NCBI GenBank assembly: GCA_964513205.1
Contig: CAZELP010000022.1
Coordinates: 1-28,287, forward strand
Source of the DNA: JAGVJT01 sp964513205
Lineage (GTDB): Bacteria > Pseudomonadota > Gammaproteobacteria > Legionellales > Legionellaceae
Direction: 5' to 3'
DNA length: 28,287 nt
A program made the position numbers and the translations under genes. Numbering within the stretch: the first letter of the stretch is position 1; each line of letters begins with the position of its first letter. Below are positions 15,473 through 23,441 of the stretch, one piece after another. The notes below the pieces were generated by a model. It was not told the origin of the DNA and did not search any database. It saw only the letters and a list, made by a program, of their open reading frames with translations.

Positions 15473-15745
15473 GTGGCAAATATTAAATCAGCAATCAAGC
15501 GCGCCCGACAAAACGTAAAACGTCGTCAGCACAATGCAAGCGCTCGTTCAATGTACAGAACTTATGTTAAAAATGTACTTAAAGCAATAGAGCTTGGAAA
15601 CAAAGAAGATGCTCGTGCAGCTTTCTTGAAAGCTCAATGTGTTGTGGACAAAGCAGCAGCAAAAAATTTGATTCACAAGAACAAAGCTTCTCGAATCAAA
15701 AGCCGTTTGAGTGCTCGTGTTAAAGCAATGGCTGAGTCTAAATAA
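15473..15745 (+). CDS. rpsT: 30S ribosomal protein S20
   Basis: A 90-residue basic protein that binds 16S rRNA early in small-subunit assembly. It shows ANIKSAIKRARQNVKRRQHN at the start, and AAAKNLIHKNKASRIKSRL near the end. Length is typical. Translation starts at a GTG (15473) with GGAG seven bases upstream. E. coli rpsT also uses a non-ATG start that takes part in autoregulation, so the weak start may be functional. It is followed by mutY on the same strand, 60 bp away, with no terminator visible between them. Confidence 0.96.
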   Translation: MANIKSAIKRARQNVKRRQHNASARSMYRTYVKNVLKAIELGNKEDARAAFLKAQCVVDKAAAKNLIHKNKASRIKSRLSARVKAMAESK

Positions 15746-15805
15746 CGAAGCATCACGCACAGGACGCACGCAATCCATCAAGATTCAATTCATAATCTTA
15801 CCAGA

Positions 15806-16876
15806 ATGGACATCATAGATAACCAGACTTCGGTTAACGACTTGCGTGCATCTTGTGCTGAAAATTTTACAGCTCCTTTGTTGTCTTGGTTTCAGCTCTT
15901 CGGCAGAAAAAATCTTCCTTGGCAAGCACCTTATGATGCTTACAAGGTTTGGATATCCGAAATCATGCTTCAACAAACACAAGTCAAAACGGTCATTCCC
16001 TACTTTCTAAGATTTATCCAACGATTCCCCACTATTCGAGATCTGAGTCTCGCAACAGAAGATGAAGTACTGGGCTTTTGGTCTGGTCTTGGTTACTACA
16101 GTCGAGCACGGTATTTGCATCAAACAGCTCGAATGATTGAAAATCAATGGGCCGGGAAAATGCCTGAAAAAATCGAAATATTAACAACGCTACCGGGAAT
16201 AGGCCCTTCTACTGCGGCAGCTATTTCGGCTTTGGCTTTTGAAAAGCCTAATCCAATACTAGATGGGAATGTAAAACGCGTTCTTAGTCGATATTTTTTA
16301 GTTGAAGGCCCTGTTAATCAACCTCGAATCAGCAAAAAATTATTAGCACTTGCCTCTATGTGTGTTTCAACTGAACAACCAAGAGCCTACACACAAGCCA
16401 TTATGGATTTAGGCGCCACATGCTGTACACCCAAAAACCCAGCATGTGACCGTTGCCCACTACACTCGACTTGTCAGGCTCATTTGACAAAGCAGACCAT
16501 ACGATTTCCTGAGAAAAATCCGCGAAAATCCGTTCCTCAAAAAAGCATGGTATTTTTACTGTCGCACACTAAAGATGCCGTGTATCTGGAAAAGCGTCCA
16601 AATGAAGGGATTTGGGGTGGTTTATGGTGTTTACCAACTGTTGAAAAACCAATTGACTCACATTACGCTGAATCTTTCTTAAAAATAAAGCATTTACTTA
16701 CACATTTTCAGCTACAAATTGAGATTTTTCGCCGAAAAGAAGAGACTCACATCGAAAAGGCAGCAGGGGGATGGTTTTCCCGTGATGCAGTAGCGTCACT
16801 TGGATTGCCTAAGCCTATGAAGTCAGCACTCGACGCGCATTGGATTCAAGCGGGTGAGAAGAAGGTAATGCTTTAA
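15806..16876 (+). CDS. mutY: Adenine DNA glycosylase MutY
   Basis: A 356-residue base-excision glycosylase that removes adenine opposite 8-oxoguanine. The catalytic pair is E52 (SEIMLQQTQV) and D153 (LDGNVKRVL), with a helix-hairpin-helix LPGIGPSTAAAI at 129-140. The [4Fe-4S] ligands C207, C214, C217 and C223 have the canonical 6-2-5 spacing. A NUDIX-like 8-oxoG recognition domain fills roughly residues 235-350 (EKRPNEGIWGGLWCLP). The ATG at 15806 has only a weak ribosome site. The 3' end overlaps the convergent lipoprotein gene by 62 bp. With wrbA-xth-xth and dam it is one of several DNA-damage genes in the window. Confidence 0.96.
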   Translation: MDIIDNQTSVNDLRASCAENFTAPLLSWFQLFGRKNLPWQAPYDAYKVWISEIMLQQTQVKTVIPYFLRFIQRFPTIRDLSLATEDEVLGFWSGLGYYSRARYLHQTARMIENQWAGKMPEKIEILTTLPGIGPSTAAAISALAFEKPNPILDGNVKRVLSRYFLVEGPVNQPRISKKLLALASMCVSTEQPRAYTQAIMDLGATCCTPKNPACDRCPLHSTCQAHLTKQTIRFPEKNPRKSVPQKSMVFLLSHTKDAVYLEKRPNEGIWGGLWCLPTVEKPIDSHYAESFLKIKHLLTHFQLQIEIFRRKEETHIEKAAGGWFSRDAVASLGLPKPMKSALDAHWIQAGEKKVML

Positions 16877-17186
16877 TCTTCTTCAACGCAATAATTGCTT
16901 CAGGCTGACCGGCTTTAGCCGCCTTTGTAATCCAGGCACATGCTTTCCTGCGATCTTCAATAACACCCTGGCCATAATAATACATATAACCTACAGCATA
17001 CTGAGCATCACGATTACCTCGTTCTGCTTCCGGCTTTAAACGGATGAATGCATGACGATAATCTTGCACACGGAAACTGCGAATGCCTTCGTTTAGATTA
17101 TGGTCACGAACAGTCGAACAAGATGCGACCATCAAACTAAAAAAAACGGCTAAAAAAGTACGAAAATAGACCAATTTATTTCTCAA
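16815..17186 (-). CDS. Small Sel1/TPR-repeat lipoprotein
   Basis: A 123-residue predicted lipoprotein. A short leader ends in the lipobox VASC (C23), so the mature protein begins with CSTVRDHN. A Sel1-like repeat pair follows: RLKPEAERGNRDAQYAVGYMYYYGQG and KACAWITKAAKAGQPEAI at about 50-100, forming one to two alpha-alpha hairpins for protein contacts. The reading frame has only TTG or GTG starts. TTG at 17186 overlaps the gspC stop, and TTG at 17174, with GAGAA upstream, is the alternative. It is tightly linked to gspC, so a role near the secretion channel or at the outer membrane is conceivable, but no function is known. Its end overlaps mutY on the other strand. Confidence 0.75.
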   Translation of the reverse strand: MRNKLVYFRTFLAVFFSLMVASCSTVRDHNLNEGIRSFRVQDYRHAFIRLKPEAERGNRDAQYAVGYMYYYGQGVIEDRRKACAWITKAAKAGQPEAIIALKKIKALPSSHPLESNARRVLTS

Positions 17187-17727
17187 ATGTAATGCCGGCC
17201 TCAGGGGAGTCTAAGTTTATCCCCTTTTCAGGTAAAAATAAATACTCAACCGCTCCATCATGCGCAACATAGACTTCATCTCGGTTAATTCGCTTGATCA
17301 CAGCGCCACCAGGAACAGTATCTCCCACGTGATAAATACGCTGCTCTCCATTTGTAAGTCCTAAGATCACTTCAGATTCATTTTCATTATCGGATAAAAT
17401 AACCCCCAATAATTTGACATGCAGCGTTGAATTTTTCAGTGCAACACCCGATAAATCTTCCGGTAAAAAAGCACCAAACAAAGGAGCGCTCACCACTTTG
17501 TTGCGAGGAATGGATACGATCGTATTAATCGACGCGGGACGACTTTTCTCAGGAGGAGCGTACGACTCTTGATTGACATAAAATTTCAATCCGGACATGA
17601 GTTCAATCAAAATAGCCACACTTAAAAAAGCTGAAAGCAATTTGGGTGTCACGCTTTTTGATAAAATACTTTTCACATCAATGGGAATCATTATGTCAAG
17701 GCAAATATGTTTTATGCTGAATAGCAT
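17176..17727 (-). CDS. gspC: Type II secretion protein C, short form without PDZ domain
   Basis: A 183-residue bitopic inner-membrane protein: short cytosolic N-terminus, one membrane span (about 30-49), then a periplasmic homology-region domain. That domain reads VSAPLFGAFLPED, LHVKLLGVILSDNENESEVILGLTNGEQRIYHVGDTVPGGAVIKRI and ends shortly afterwards. GspC links the inner-membrane platform to the GspD secretin through this domain. The usual C-terminal PDZ or coiled-coil domain is missing, making it about 100 residues shorter than most GspC proteins. No other type II secretion genes are adjacent, so this is an orphan locus, as in organisms with scattered lsp genes. The ATG at 17691 is an alternative start. 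Neither start has a strong ribosome site. Confidence 0.8.
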   Translation of the reverse strand: MLFSIKHICLDIMIPIDVKSILSKSVTPKLLSAFLSVAILIELMSGLKFYVNQESYAPPEKSRPASINTIVSIPRNKVVSAPLFGAFLPEDLSGVALKNSTLHVKLLGVILSDNENESEVILGLTNGEQRIYHVGDTVPGGAVIKRINRDEVYVAHDGAVEYLFLPEKGINLDSPEAGITFEK

Positions 17728-17744
17728 ATCATGCGTCTAGATTC

Positions 17745-17773
17745 TTGCCTATCATCAAAGAGCCACATAAAAT
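17745..17773 (+). promoter_or_regulatory. Predicted sigma-70 promoter of dapDE
   Basis: TTGCCT at 17745-17750 and TAAAAT at 17768-17773 are separated by 17 bp. Transcription would begin near 17780, leaving a leader of about 31 nt. This argues against the in-frame TTG at 17745 as the dapD start, since that codon would be part of the -35 box. Confidence 0.5.
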
Positions 17774-17810
17774 AGACTTTTCATATCAACACTCGACTTC
17801 CAGGATAACC

Positions 17811-18638
17811 ATGCACGTTTATGCTCCCTTGATTGATAACTGCTTTGAAAAACGTGACGAAATCACGCCAAACGATGCCCCCGAAGGTCTTGATGACGCA
17901 TTGGCGAATGTCATGCAAGCGCTCGATCAAGGCACAATACGTACAGCCGAAAAAATTGACGGCACCTGGATTGTGCATGAATGGGTAAAGAAAGCCATTT
18001 TACTGTCTTTCAAACGATACCCAAACCACATCATCTCAGCACAACATTGTCAGTTTTATGACAAAATTGATCTAAAATATCAAAACCTAACGGAACGCGA
18101 TTTTATAGACATGGGCGTTCGCATTGTCCCTCAGGCAACTGTTCGTCGAGGCGCTTTTGTGGGTAAGGGCAGCATTCTCATGCCATCATTTGTGAACATT
18201 GGAGCCTATGTTGACACAGGCGTTATGGTCGATACCTGGGCAACCGTTGGCTCATGCGCTCAAATTGGAAAAAATGTACATTTGTCTGGTGGCGTTGGGA
18301 TCGGTGGCGTCTTAGAACCACTGCAAGCAACCCCAACGATTATTGAGGACAACTGTTTTATTGGAGCACGTTCAGAAATCGTCGAAGGCGTTATCGTTGA
18401 AGAAGGTGCCGTTATTTCCATGGGCGTTTTTATTGGAAAAAGTACGAAAATTTACGATCGCAGAACAGGTGAAATCTCTTATGGACGAATACCTGCAGGA
18501 GCAGTCGTTGTTTCAGGCTCATTGCCGAGTGAAGACAAAACACATCATCTTTACTGCGCGGTTATTGTCAAACAGGTCGATGCCGCAACACGAGCAAAAG
18601 TTGGCATTAATGCCTTACTTCGAGATCTGACACCATGA
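17811..18638 (+). CDS. dapD: 2,3,4,5-tetrahydropyridine-2,6-dicarboxylate N-succinyltransferase
   Basis: A 275-residue trimeric left-handed beta-helix acyltransferase. It succinylates tetrahydrodipicolinate in the lysine and meso-diaminopimelate branch that feeds peptidoglycan. The hexapeptide-repeat region includes VRRGAFVGKGSILMPSFVNIGAY and MVDTWATVGSCAQIGKNVHLSGGVGIGGVLEPL, the latter nearly identical to E. coli. The start is ATG at 17811, with AGGA about seven bases upstream and length matching the family. The longer frame from a TTG at 17745 runs through the promoter and is rejected. The stop overlaps dapE by 4 nt (ATGA). Confidence 0.96.
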   Translation: MHVYAPLIDNCFEKRDEITPNDAPEGLDDALANVMQALDQGTIRTAEKIDGTWIVHEWVKKAILLSFKRYPNHIISAQHCQFYDKIDLKYQNLTERDFIDMGVRIVPQATVRRGAFVGKGSILMPSFVNIGAYVDTGVMVDTWATVGSCAQIGKNVHLSGGVGIGGVLEPLQATPTIIEDNCFIGARSEIVEGVIVEEGAVISMGVFIGKSTKIYDRRTGEISYGRIPAGAVVVSGSLPSEDKTHHLYCAVIVKQVDAATRAKVGINALLRDLTP

Positions 18639-19774
18639 GCACACTTCAGTCCATACTCTCCGAACTGGTTCAACTCCAATCCATTACGCCCGAAGATGCT
18701 GGCTGTCAAACCTATCTATCGAGAAAATTAACCGCATTGGGATTTGAGTGTCAAAGATGGGATAATGCTCCGGTTTCAAATCTATTCGCTCGCATAGGAA
18801 ACACCTCCCCATTCCTGTTGTTTGCAGGACATACGGACGTCGTTCCGGTTGGAGATGAGCATCTATGGGAAACACCACCGTTCGAACTCATCGAAAAAAA
18901 AGGGCTATTATACGGTCGAGGTACAGCCGATATGAAAGGTAGCCTCGCTGCAATGTTCAAAGCTGCCGAACGTTTTTTAAGTCACACCTCTTGTTTTGAG
19001 GGTAGCATTGGCTTTCTTATCACCAGCGGAGAAGAAGGAAACGACTTTGAGAAGGGAACTCCCTTTGTCATGGAAAAACTAAAAGAAACAGGAGAATTAC
19101 CTCACTACTGTATCGTAGGTGAACCCTCTTCAACAGATGAAACCGGCGACACCATAAAAATTGGTCGACGAGGTTCGCTTTCAGCTGAAATTATATTCAC
19201 AGGAAAACAAGGACATGTCGCGTATCCCCACCTTGCCATCAATCCTATCCATCTTGCAATAAAAGCATTGGCAGAACTGGCACATACAACCTTTGACGAG
19301 GGAAACGCTCATTTTCCGCCGACCTCTCTCCAAATGACGCATATTCATGCACAAGGACACGCATCTAACATTATTCCTGGCTCAATGGCCGTACATTTGA
19401 ATTTTCGTTACTCAACTGAACAAACGGCAACAGGTTTGATTCATCATGTGGAAAAACTATTCTCCTCATACGAGTTAACCCCTAAAATTGAATGGAGACA
19501 TAACGGAGAACCCTTTTTAACTGACAAAGGAAAGCTACTTCAGGCATCGATTCAAGCCATTGAGCTAGAATTAGGACGAACTCCCATTTGCTCAACAACA
19601 GGTGGTACTTCAGATGGACGATTTATTGCCCCTTATGGCGTTGAAGTGATCGAGATTGGTCCCTGTAACCGAACCATCCATCAAGTCAATGAGCACGTGA
19701 GCTTGAAAGGCCTTCTTGAGCTAGAACAAGTGTACTATCGCATCATCAGCCTATTGATGACGCGCGCCTCTTAA
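18635..19774 (+). CDS. dapE: Succinyl-diaminopimelate desuccinylase
   Basis: A 379-residue M20-family zinc amidohydrolase that acts two steps after DapD in the succinylase route to meso-diaminopimelate. Di-zinc ligands and catalytic residues are visible: H66 and D68 (FAGHTDVVPVGD), D99 (GRGTADMKG), E133-E134 (SGEEGND), E163 (GEPSS) and a C-terminal histidine in NRTIHQVNE. The IKIGRRGSLSAEI dimerisation-domain entry and CSTTGGTSDGRF also fit. It is translationally coupled to dapD through an ATGA overlap. It converges on the ArnT-like gene, with a perfect hairpin between them. Confidence 0.96.
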   Translation: MSTLQSILSELVQLQSITPEDAGCQTYLSRKLTALGFECQRWDNAPVSNLFARIGNTSPFLLFAGHTDVVPVGDEHLWETPPFELIEKKGLLYGRGTADMKGSLAAMFKAAERFLSHTSCFEGSIGFLITSGEEGNDFEKGTPFVMEKLKETGELPHYCIVGEPSSTDETGDTIKIGRRGSLSAEIIFTGKQGHVAYPHLAINPIHLAIKALAELAHTTFDEGNAHFPPTSLQMTHIHAQGHASNIIPGSMAVHLNFRYSTEQTATGLIHHVEKLFSSYELTPKIEWRHNGEPFLTDKGKLLQASIQAIELELGRTPICSTTGGTSDGRFIAPYGVEVIEIGPCNRTIHQVNEHVSLKGLLELEQVYYRIISLLMTRAS

Positions 19775-19808
19775 CGAAGACAAAGACGATCCAACAGAGA
19801 CCCTATCA

Positions 19809-19839
19809 GTCTTTTACACAAAAGCATTGTGTAAAAGAC
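19809..19839. terminator. Perfect hairpin between convergent dapE and GT39 genes
   Basis: GTCTTTTACACAA (19809-19821) pairs perfectly with 19827-19839 across a 5-nt loop. It covers the last codons of the GT39 gene and lies 34 bp after the dapE stop. No T-tract follows on either strand, so it may terminate weakly or only protect both 3' ends. Confidence 0.45.
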
Positions 19840-21286
19840 GAGGACGAACCTCATACAAAGTCATGTGCTGCTTTTTAATTGAAAATCGAGCAATACATCT
19901 CCAACGTCGACGCATTTTTTCAGGAATCTGCACAAGCATATCGTCACGCACAACAATGTACTGATAGTCCGATGCCTGCAACCATGTCGATAATGTTGAG
20001 ACGTCCATTGTGGCCCGAACTTGTCCTCGGGTATAGAATTGCGCAGAAAAATCAGGCTCAGAAGTCCAATAGATCAATTTTGAACGAGGATGAAACGTTT
20101 GCCACACTTGAGCAACTCGTTCTTGGGATTGCACAACCCAATGAGGCCTTGTTACCAGTAGAACATTGAGAAGAAGAGCTCCACTGCCAATCATAGAGGC
20201 GACCCATGCACAACGTTTGAGCGTCAACGTTGTGAAAATTTGTCGCTTAATTCCCTCAACACCCAATAATACAAGAGGAGGAATCACCGTAAAAGTATAC
20301 GTATAAATAATATTTCGAGAAAAAGTGAAAAAGATAAGGGGGACTAATGCAAAACAGGACAAATAAGCCACCCATCCATCTTGAGCGCAAACACCTCGAG
20401 TTTGCTTTCGATTTTTAACCGCATCATAACAAACAAAAATCAACCAAGGCATCAATCCTAAGACAAGAAAAATCCATATGAATCCAAATGGGAAAGCATG
20501 TGCAAATCCGTATTTATCGCCTGTCCAGCCCGATTTTAAAAAACGACTAAAATGCTCTCCAACAATAAAATACTGTAAAAACCCCGGTGTTCTCCGTTCT
20601 GCAACAAGATACCAAGGTAAAGCAATTAAAGTGGTCAACAAGCTTCCTGAAATCCAAGGAAGATTTTTCCATACGTAACGATAACGCCCCTTCACACACA
20701 TCCAAATAAAAAGCGGCAGAAATACCAAAATGGCAGTCAAAGGACCTTTGGATAGAAACCCTAACCCCAATCCTATGAAAAAAAGCCAGCCCCACGAACG
20801 ACTGGCATGGCTAATGGCAAGCCAGCCTGAAATCATAGATAAAGTGATAGAAAAAACGAATGCAGGATCGGTCATGACAACACCTGCGTTAATAAAAAAA
20901 TAAGGCGTCCCCGACAAAATTAACCAAACATAATCGCGATATTGAATAGAGTACCGTTTTTGCATCACCCATCCAAGAAGCCATAAAACACCAACGGCAT
21001 AAAAGAGAGCAGGTAAGCGCGCGCTCCAAGCATGTACGCCAAAAACTTTCATTGACAATGCAGACGACCAAATGGAAAGCGGAGGTTTTGCCCAAAATGG
21101 TTCTCCAAGTGATTGCTGAGGTGTTACCCAATTTTGAGACGCCAGCATCAATCGTGCAATTTCACCATAACGAGCCTCGGTCTTATCATTTAAAGGCATA
21201 AGGACCATGGTTGAGATTCGTGTAATCAATAAAAAAAGAAGTGTGACATAAACAAACCAAGGGGTTTTATAATCATGCTTGTGCAT
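19814..21286 (-). CDS. GT39/ArnT-like polyprenyl-phosphate-sugar transferase
   Basis: A 490-residue multi-spanning membrane glycosyltransferase. The first periplasmic loop carries LNDKTEARYGEIARLMLASQNW and PFWAKPPLSIW, the acidic and KPP signature of the ArnT/PMT superfamily that uses undecaprenyl-phosphate-linked sugars. The length is slightly below E. coli ArnT (550), with a short C-terminal soluble part. The ATG at 21286, with GGAG four bases upstream, is chosen over a longer frame to 21322. It overlaps the upstream YdjC-type deacetylase gene by 14 nt. Given GT2 and deacetylase partners, it most likely moves a deacetylated amino sugar to lipid A, as Francisella FlmK does. Aminoarabinose transfer is less likely because no arn synthesis genes are present. 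Confidence 0.85.
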   Translation of the reverse strand: MHKHDYKTPWFVYVTLLFLLITRISTMVLMPLNDKTEARYGEIARLMLASQNWVTPQQSLGEPFWAKPPLSIWSSALSMKVFGVHAWSARLPALFYAVGVLWLLGWVMQKRYSIQYRDYVWLILSGTPYFFINAGVVMTDPAFVFSITLSMISGWLAISHASRSWGWLFFIGLGLGFLSKGPLTAILVFLPLFIWMCVKGRYRYVWKNLPWISGSLLTTLIALPWYLVAERRTPGFLQYFIVGEHFSRFLKSGWTGDKYGFAHAFPFGFIWIFLVLGLMPWLIFVCYDAVKNRKQTRGVCAQDGWVAYLSCFALVPLIFFTFSRNIIYTYTFTVIPPLVLLGVEGIKRQIFTTLTLKRCAWVASMIGSGALLLNVLLVTRPHWVVQSQERVAQVWQTFHPRSKLIYWTSEPDFSAQFYTRGQVRATMDVSTLSTWLQASDYQYIVVRDDMLVQIPEKMRRRWRCIARFSIKKQHMTLYEVRPRLLHNAFV

Positions 21287-22094
21287 ATAACTCCGTCCTC
21301 TTTTTCTTGAGTGTAAAACCATGCGACATCAGTGAATCATGACACACATCTGAGGCCAAAAATGACAACTCATATGGACGATACTCACAAAGCGGATCCG
21401 TCTGATCGGTCGCGAATTCTCCGGGATGACACATGATTAATCCATTGTCCTGACTTTCTTTTAAAAATGAGCTGAAGTAGCGCCCATAATGTCGCGCTTC
21501 TTGAAAAGGATAAATTCCAGAAAAACTCGTATTACACAAAATCTGCTTCATATTCAACAAGCGACGCAAACGCCATCCACCCAAAAGGCCTAAAATGAAG
21601 CCTTTTATCCCCTTGGCTTTCCAAAACTGAGGATGAGCCGAAACACGCACCCACCCTTGGAAATATTTGTTTGACAAAAACTCAAGTAAGATGTTGGCAA
21701 TCTTTGGAAATTGATGCACATGCTGATGACCATCAATAAAATCTGGAGCACGCCCCATCACCGCTTCAAACAATGACCATTGAGCGCAAAGCTCTTCTTT
21801 AAGACTATCGGCATCAAATCGTTTAAAAATCAAATGACCAAGGCTTGGAAAGATGTCACCATGACATTTTTTCCATTGAGCGCTCACAGGCTTACCATGT
21901 GTGAGGTTGAAATGTAACCCTATATATCCTTCACCTGCAATTGCTTTTAGTTTTTCTCCCTCTTCGGGCCAACATGGCATATTGGTCATACAACTTACAG
22001 CGTTGATGTGGCGATTTGCATAAAGCGTGCGAATACCGCTTGAAATTGAAGCGCTTTGTCCGTAATCATCTGCGCACAACCATAAAGTTTTCAT
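21273..22094 (-). CDS. YdjC/ChbG-family carbohydrate deacetylase (NaxD-like)
   Basis: A 273-residue metal-dependent deacetylase of the YdjC family. The metal ligands are visible as ADD (D9-D10), H61 in GLHFNLTHG and the DGHQHVHQFP cluster (H123, H125, H127). Family members remove acetyl groups from N-acetylated sugars: ChbG from chitooligosaccharides, HpnK from hopanoids, Francisella NaxD from undecaprenyl-phosphate N-acetylgalactosamine. Here it lies between a GtrA flippase-like gene (4-nt ATGA overlap upstream) and an ArnT-like transferase, which strongly favours a lipid-linked sugar substrate over chitin fragments. No signal peptide is present, so it acts on the cytosolic side. Confidence 0.85.
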   Translation of the reverse strand: MKTLWLCADDYGQSASISSGIRTLYANRHINAVSCMTNMPCWPEEGEKLKAIAGEGYIGLHFNLTHGKPVSAQWKKCHGDIFPSLGHLIFKRFDADSLKEELCAQWSLFEAVMGRAPDFIDGHQHVHQFPKIANILLEFLSNKYFQGWVRVSAHPQFWKAKGIKGFILGLLGGWRLRRLLNMKQILCNTSFSGIYPFQEARHYGRYFSSFLKESQDNGLIMCHPGEFATDQTDPLCEYRPYELSFLASDVCHDSLMSHGFTLKKKRTELYAQA

Positions 22095-22504
22095 TGCGAC
22101 GTTCCCTGTTTCAAGGGAAAATTTCGATAAACAACATAATTATTTAGAGAAAAACCAACCACAACGTACCATCCCATGCCCAACACGATGGCCACCGCAC
22201 GAGGCGTATGCATATGCTCTATAAGGATGTATTCGATAAGTTCAACGATACCTAAATTCAAAAAACTAACACCCAGAAATCCAAGTAACCGCGCCCCCTG
22301 CTTATCTTTAACCTTAAAAGTGTAATGCAAATTCATAAAAAAACTGAGCACAATAGTGGTCACATACCCCATCGGAGTATACACCAGATAATGCAATCCC
22401 CAGAGAGAGCCAAGATACATAATAAAAAAATTCAGAACTGTATTTAAAGCGCCAACTGTCAAATACCGACGAAATTTATGGATGAGGGTGCGAAAGGGTG
22501 TCAT
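22091..22504 (-). CDS. GtrA-family small membrane protein, putative lipid-linked sugar flippase
   Basis: A 137-residue protein with four hydrophobic segments and the GtrA hallmarks: RRYLTVGALNTVLNFFIMYLG at the N-terminus, SFFMNLHYTF in the middle and FSLNNYVVYRNF near the end. GtrA proteins are thought to flip polyprenyl-phosphate sugars made by a partner GT2 enzyme. It overlaps the upstream GT2 gene by 29 bp and the downstream deacetylase by 4 nt, so all are translated from one message. The ATG at 22504 has a modest AGAAG ribosome site. In E. coli Arn the flippase role is played by ArnEF instead. Confidence 0.87.
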   Translation of the reverse strand: MTPFRTLIHKFRRYLTVGALNTVLNFFIMYLGSLWGLHYLVYTPMGYVTTIVLSFFMNLHYTFKVKDKQGARLLGFLGVSFLNLGIVELIEYILIEHMHTPRAVAIVLGMGWYVVVGFSLNNYVVYRNFPLKQGTSQ

Positions 22505-23441
22505 GAGTGATATCTTCTTTTACATAATACAAAGGACGATTTTTTGTTTCGAGTAAAATCCGACTAATATACTCAGAAATCACCGCTAAAAAGAGAAACA
22601 AAACAGAAAATAATCCCGAAATCAAAAAAATGACAGAGGCCATGCCATCAGCAAGCGCTTGATGCAAAAACAGTTTTTCAATCAATATAAAGCCAGCATA
22701 TCCCATCATCAGCACGCTGATAAAGACAGAAAAAACAGACATCAATCTTAAAGGGCGAGCAGAAAAACCAATAATAGAGTCCAGTGACAAGCGGACAAGA
22801 GCGATGAGATTGTACTTACTCTTCCCTGCACGCCTTGGAGGGCATTCATAATCAATTTCAGCCGTATGAAACCCCACATAAGCAAACATCATAACCAAAT
22901 GACGATTGGTTTCTTTCATTTGTTTGATCGATTCAACTACAGCTTTACTCAGAAGACGATAGTTTCCTCGCGCCGAATGAATTTCAAACCCCGTCATTTT
23001 GCGAGATATATAATAAAACCCATATGCAAAAACTCTTCTTAACCATGGCTCTTGTGCCCTATCTCGGCGCGTTGCACAAACCACGTCATATCCTTCTTGA
23101 GATTTTTGTACAAGTGTTGGGATCAGCTCAGGAGGATGTTGCAAATCCGTATCCATCATGACCACCTGTTCACCTGTGGCATGATCAAGCCCTGCAGTCA
23201 GGGCAATTTCATGTCCATAATTTCGTGTGAATGAAATCAATCGAACCTCTGGATAATTTTGAATAAATGGCAAACAGATTTGCGCGCTATGATCACTTGA
23301 GCCATCATCAATTAAGATCAGTTCATAAGACTCAAAATGCGCTTGTAATACAGTCAGCGTACGCTCTATATAAGTGGCTAAAATTGCTTCTTCGTTAAAA
23401 AATGGCGCAACAACTGACAATTTATGCTTATATTTACTCAT
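22476..23441 (-). CDS. GT2 polyprenyl-phosphate sugar transferase (GtrB/ArnC/FlmF2-like)
   Basis: A 321-residue glycosyltransferase that joins a nucleotide sugar to polyprenyl phosphate at the inner membrane. The GT-A domain shows VVAPFFNEEA, ELILIDDGSSD, FTRNYGHEIALTAGLDHA and DTDLQHPPE (metal-binding DxD-type), then CPPRRAGKSKYN and RLSLDSIIGFSARPLR before two C-terminal membrane spans. The ATG at 23441 overlaps the symporter stop by 8 nt. A TTG at 23462 is the less likely alternative. It is the first step of the proposed pathway shared with GtrA, the deacetylase and the GT39 enzyme. The donor sugar cannot be read; UDP-N-acetyl-hexosamine is inferred from the deacetylase. Confidence 0.88.
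   Translation of the reverse strand: MSKYKHKLSVVAPFFNEEAILATYIERTLTVLQAHFESYELILIDDGSSDHSAQICLPFIQNYPEVRLISFTRNYGHEIALTAGLDHATGEQVVMMDTDLQHPPELIPTLVQKSQEGYDVVCATRRDRAQEPWLRRVFAYGFYYISRKMTGFEIHSARGNYRLLSKAVVESIKQMKETNRHLVMMFAYVGFHTAEIDYECPPRRAGKSKYNLIALVRLSLDSIIGFSARPLRLMSVFSVFISVLMMGYAGFILIEKLFLHQALADGMASVIFLISGLFSVLFLFLAVISEYISRILLETKNRPLYYVKEDITHDTLSHPHP

Noticed and set aside
17745..17810. N-terminal extension of dapD from a TTG
   Set aside because: It covers the predicted -35/-10 promoter. The ATG at 17811 has a ribosome site and matches family length.
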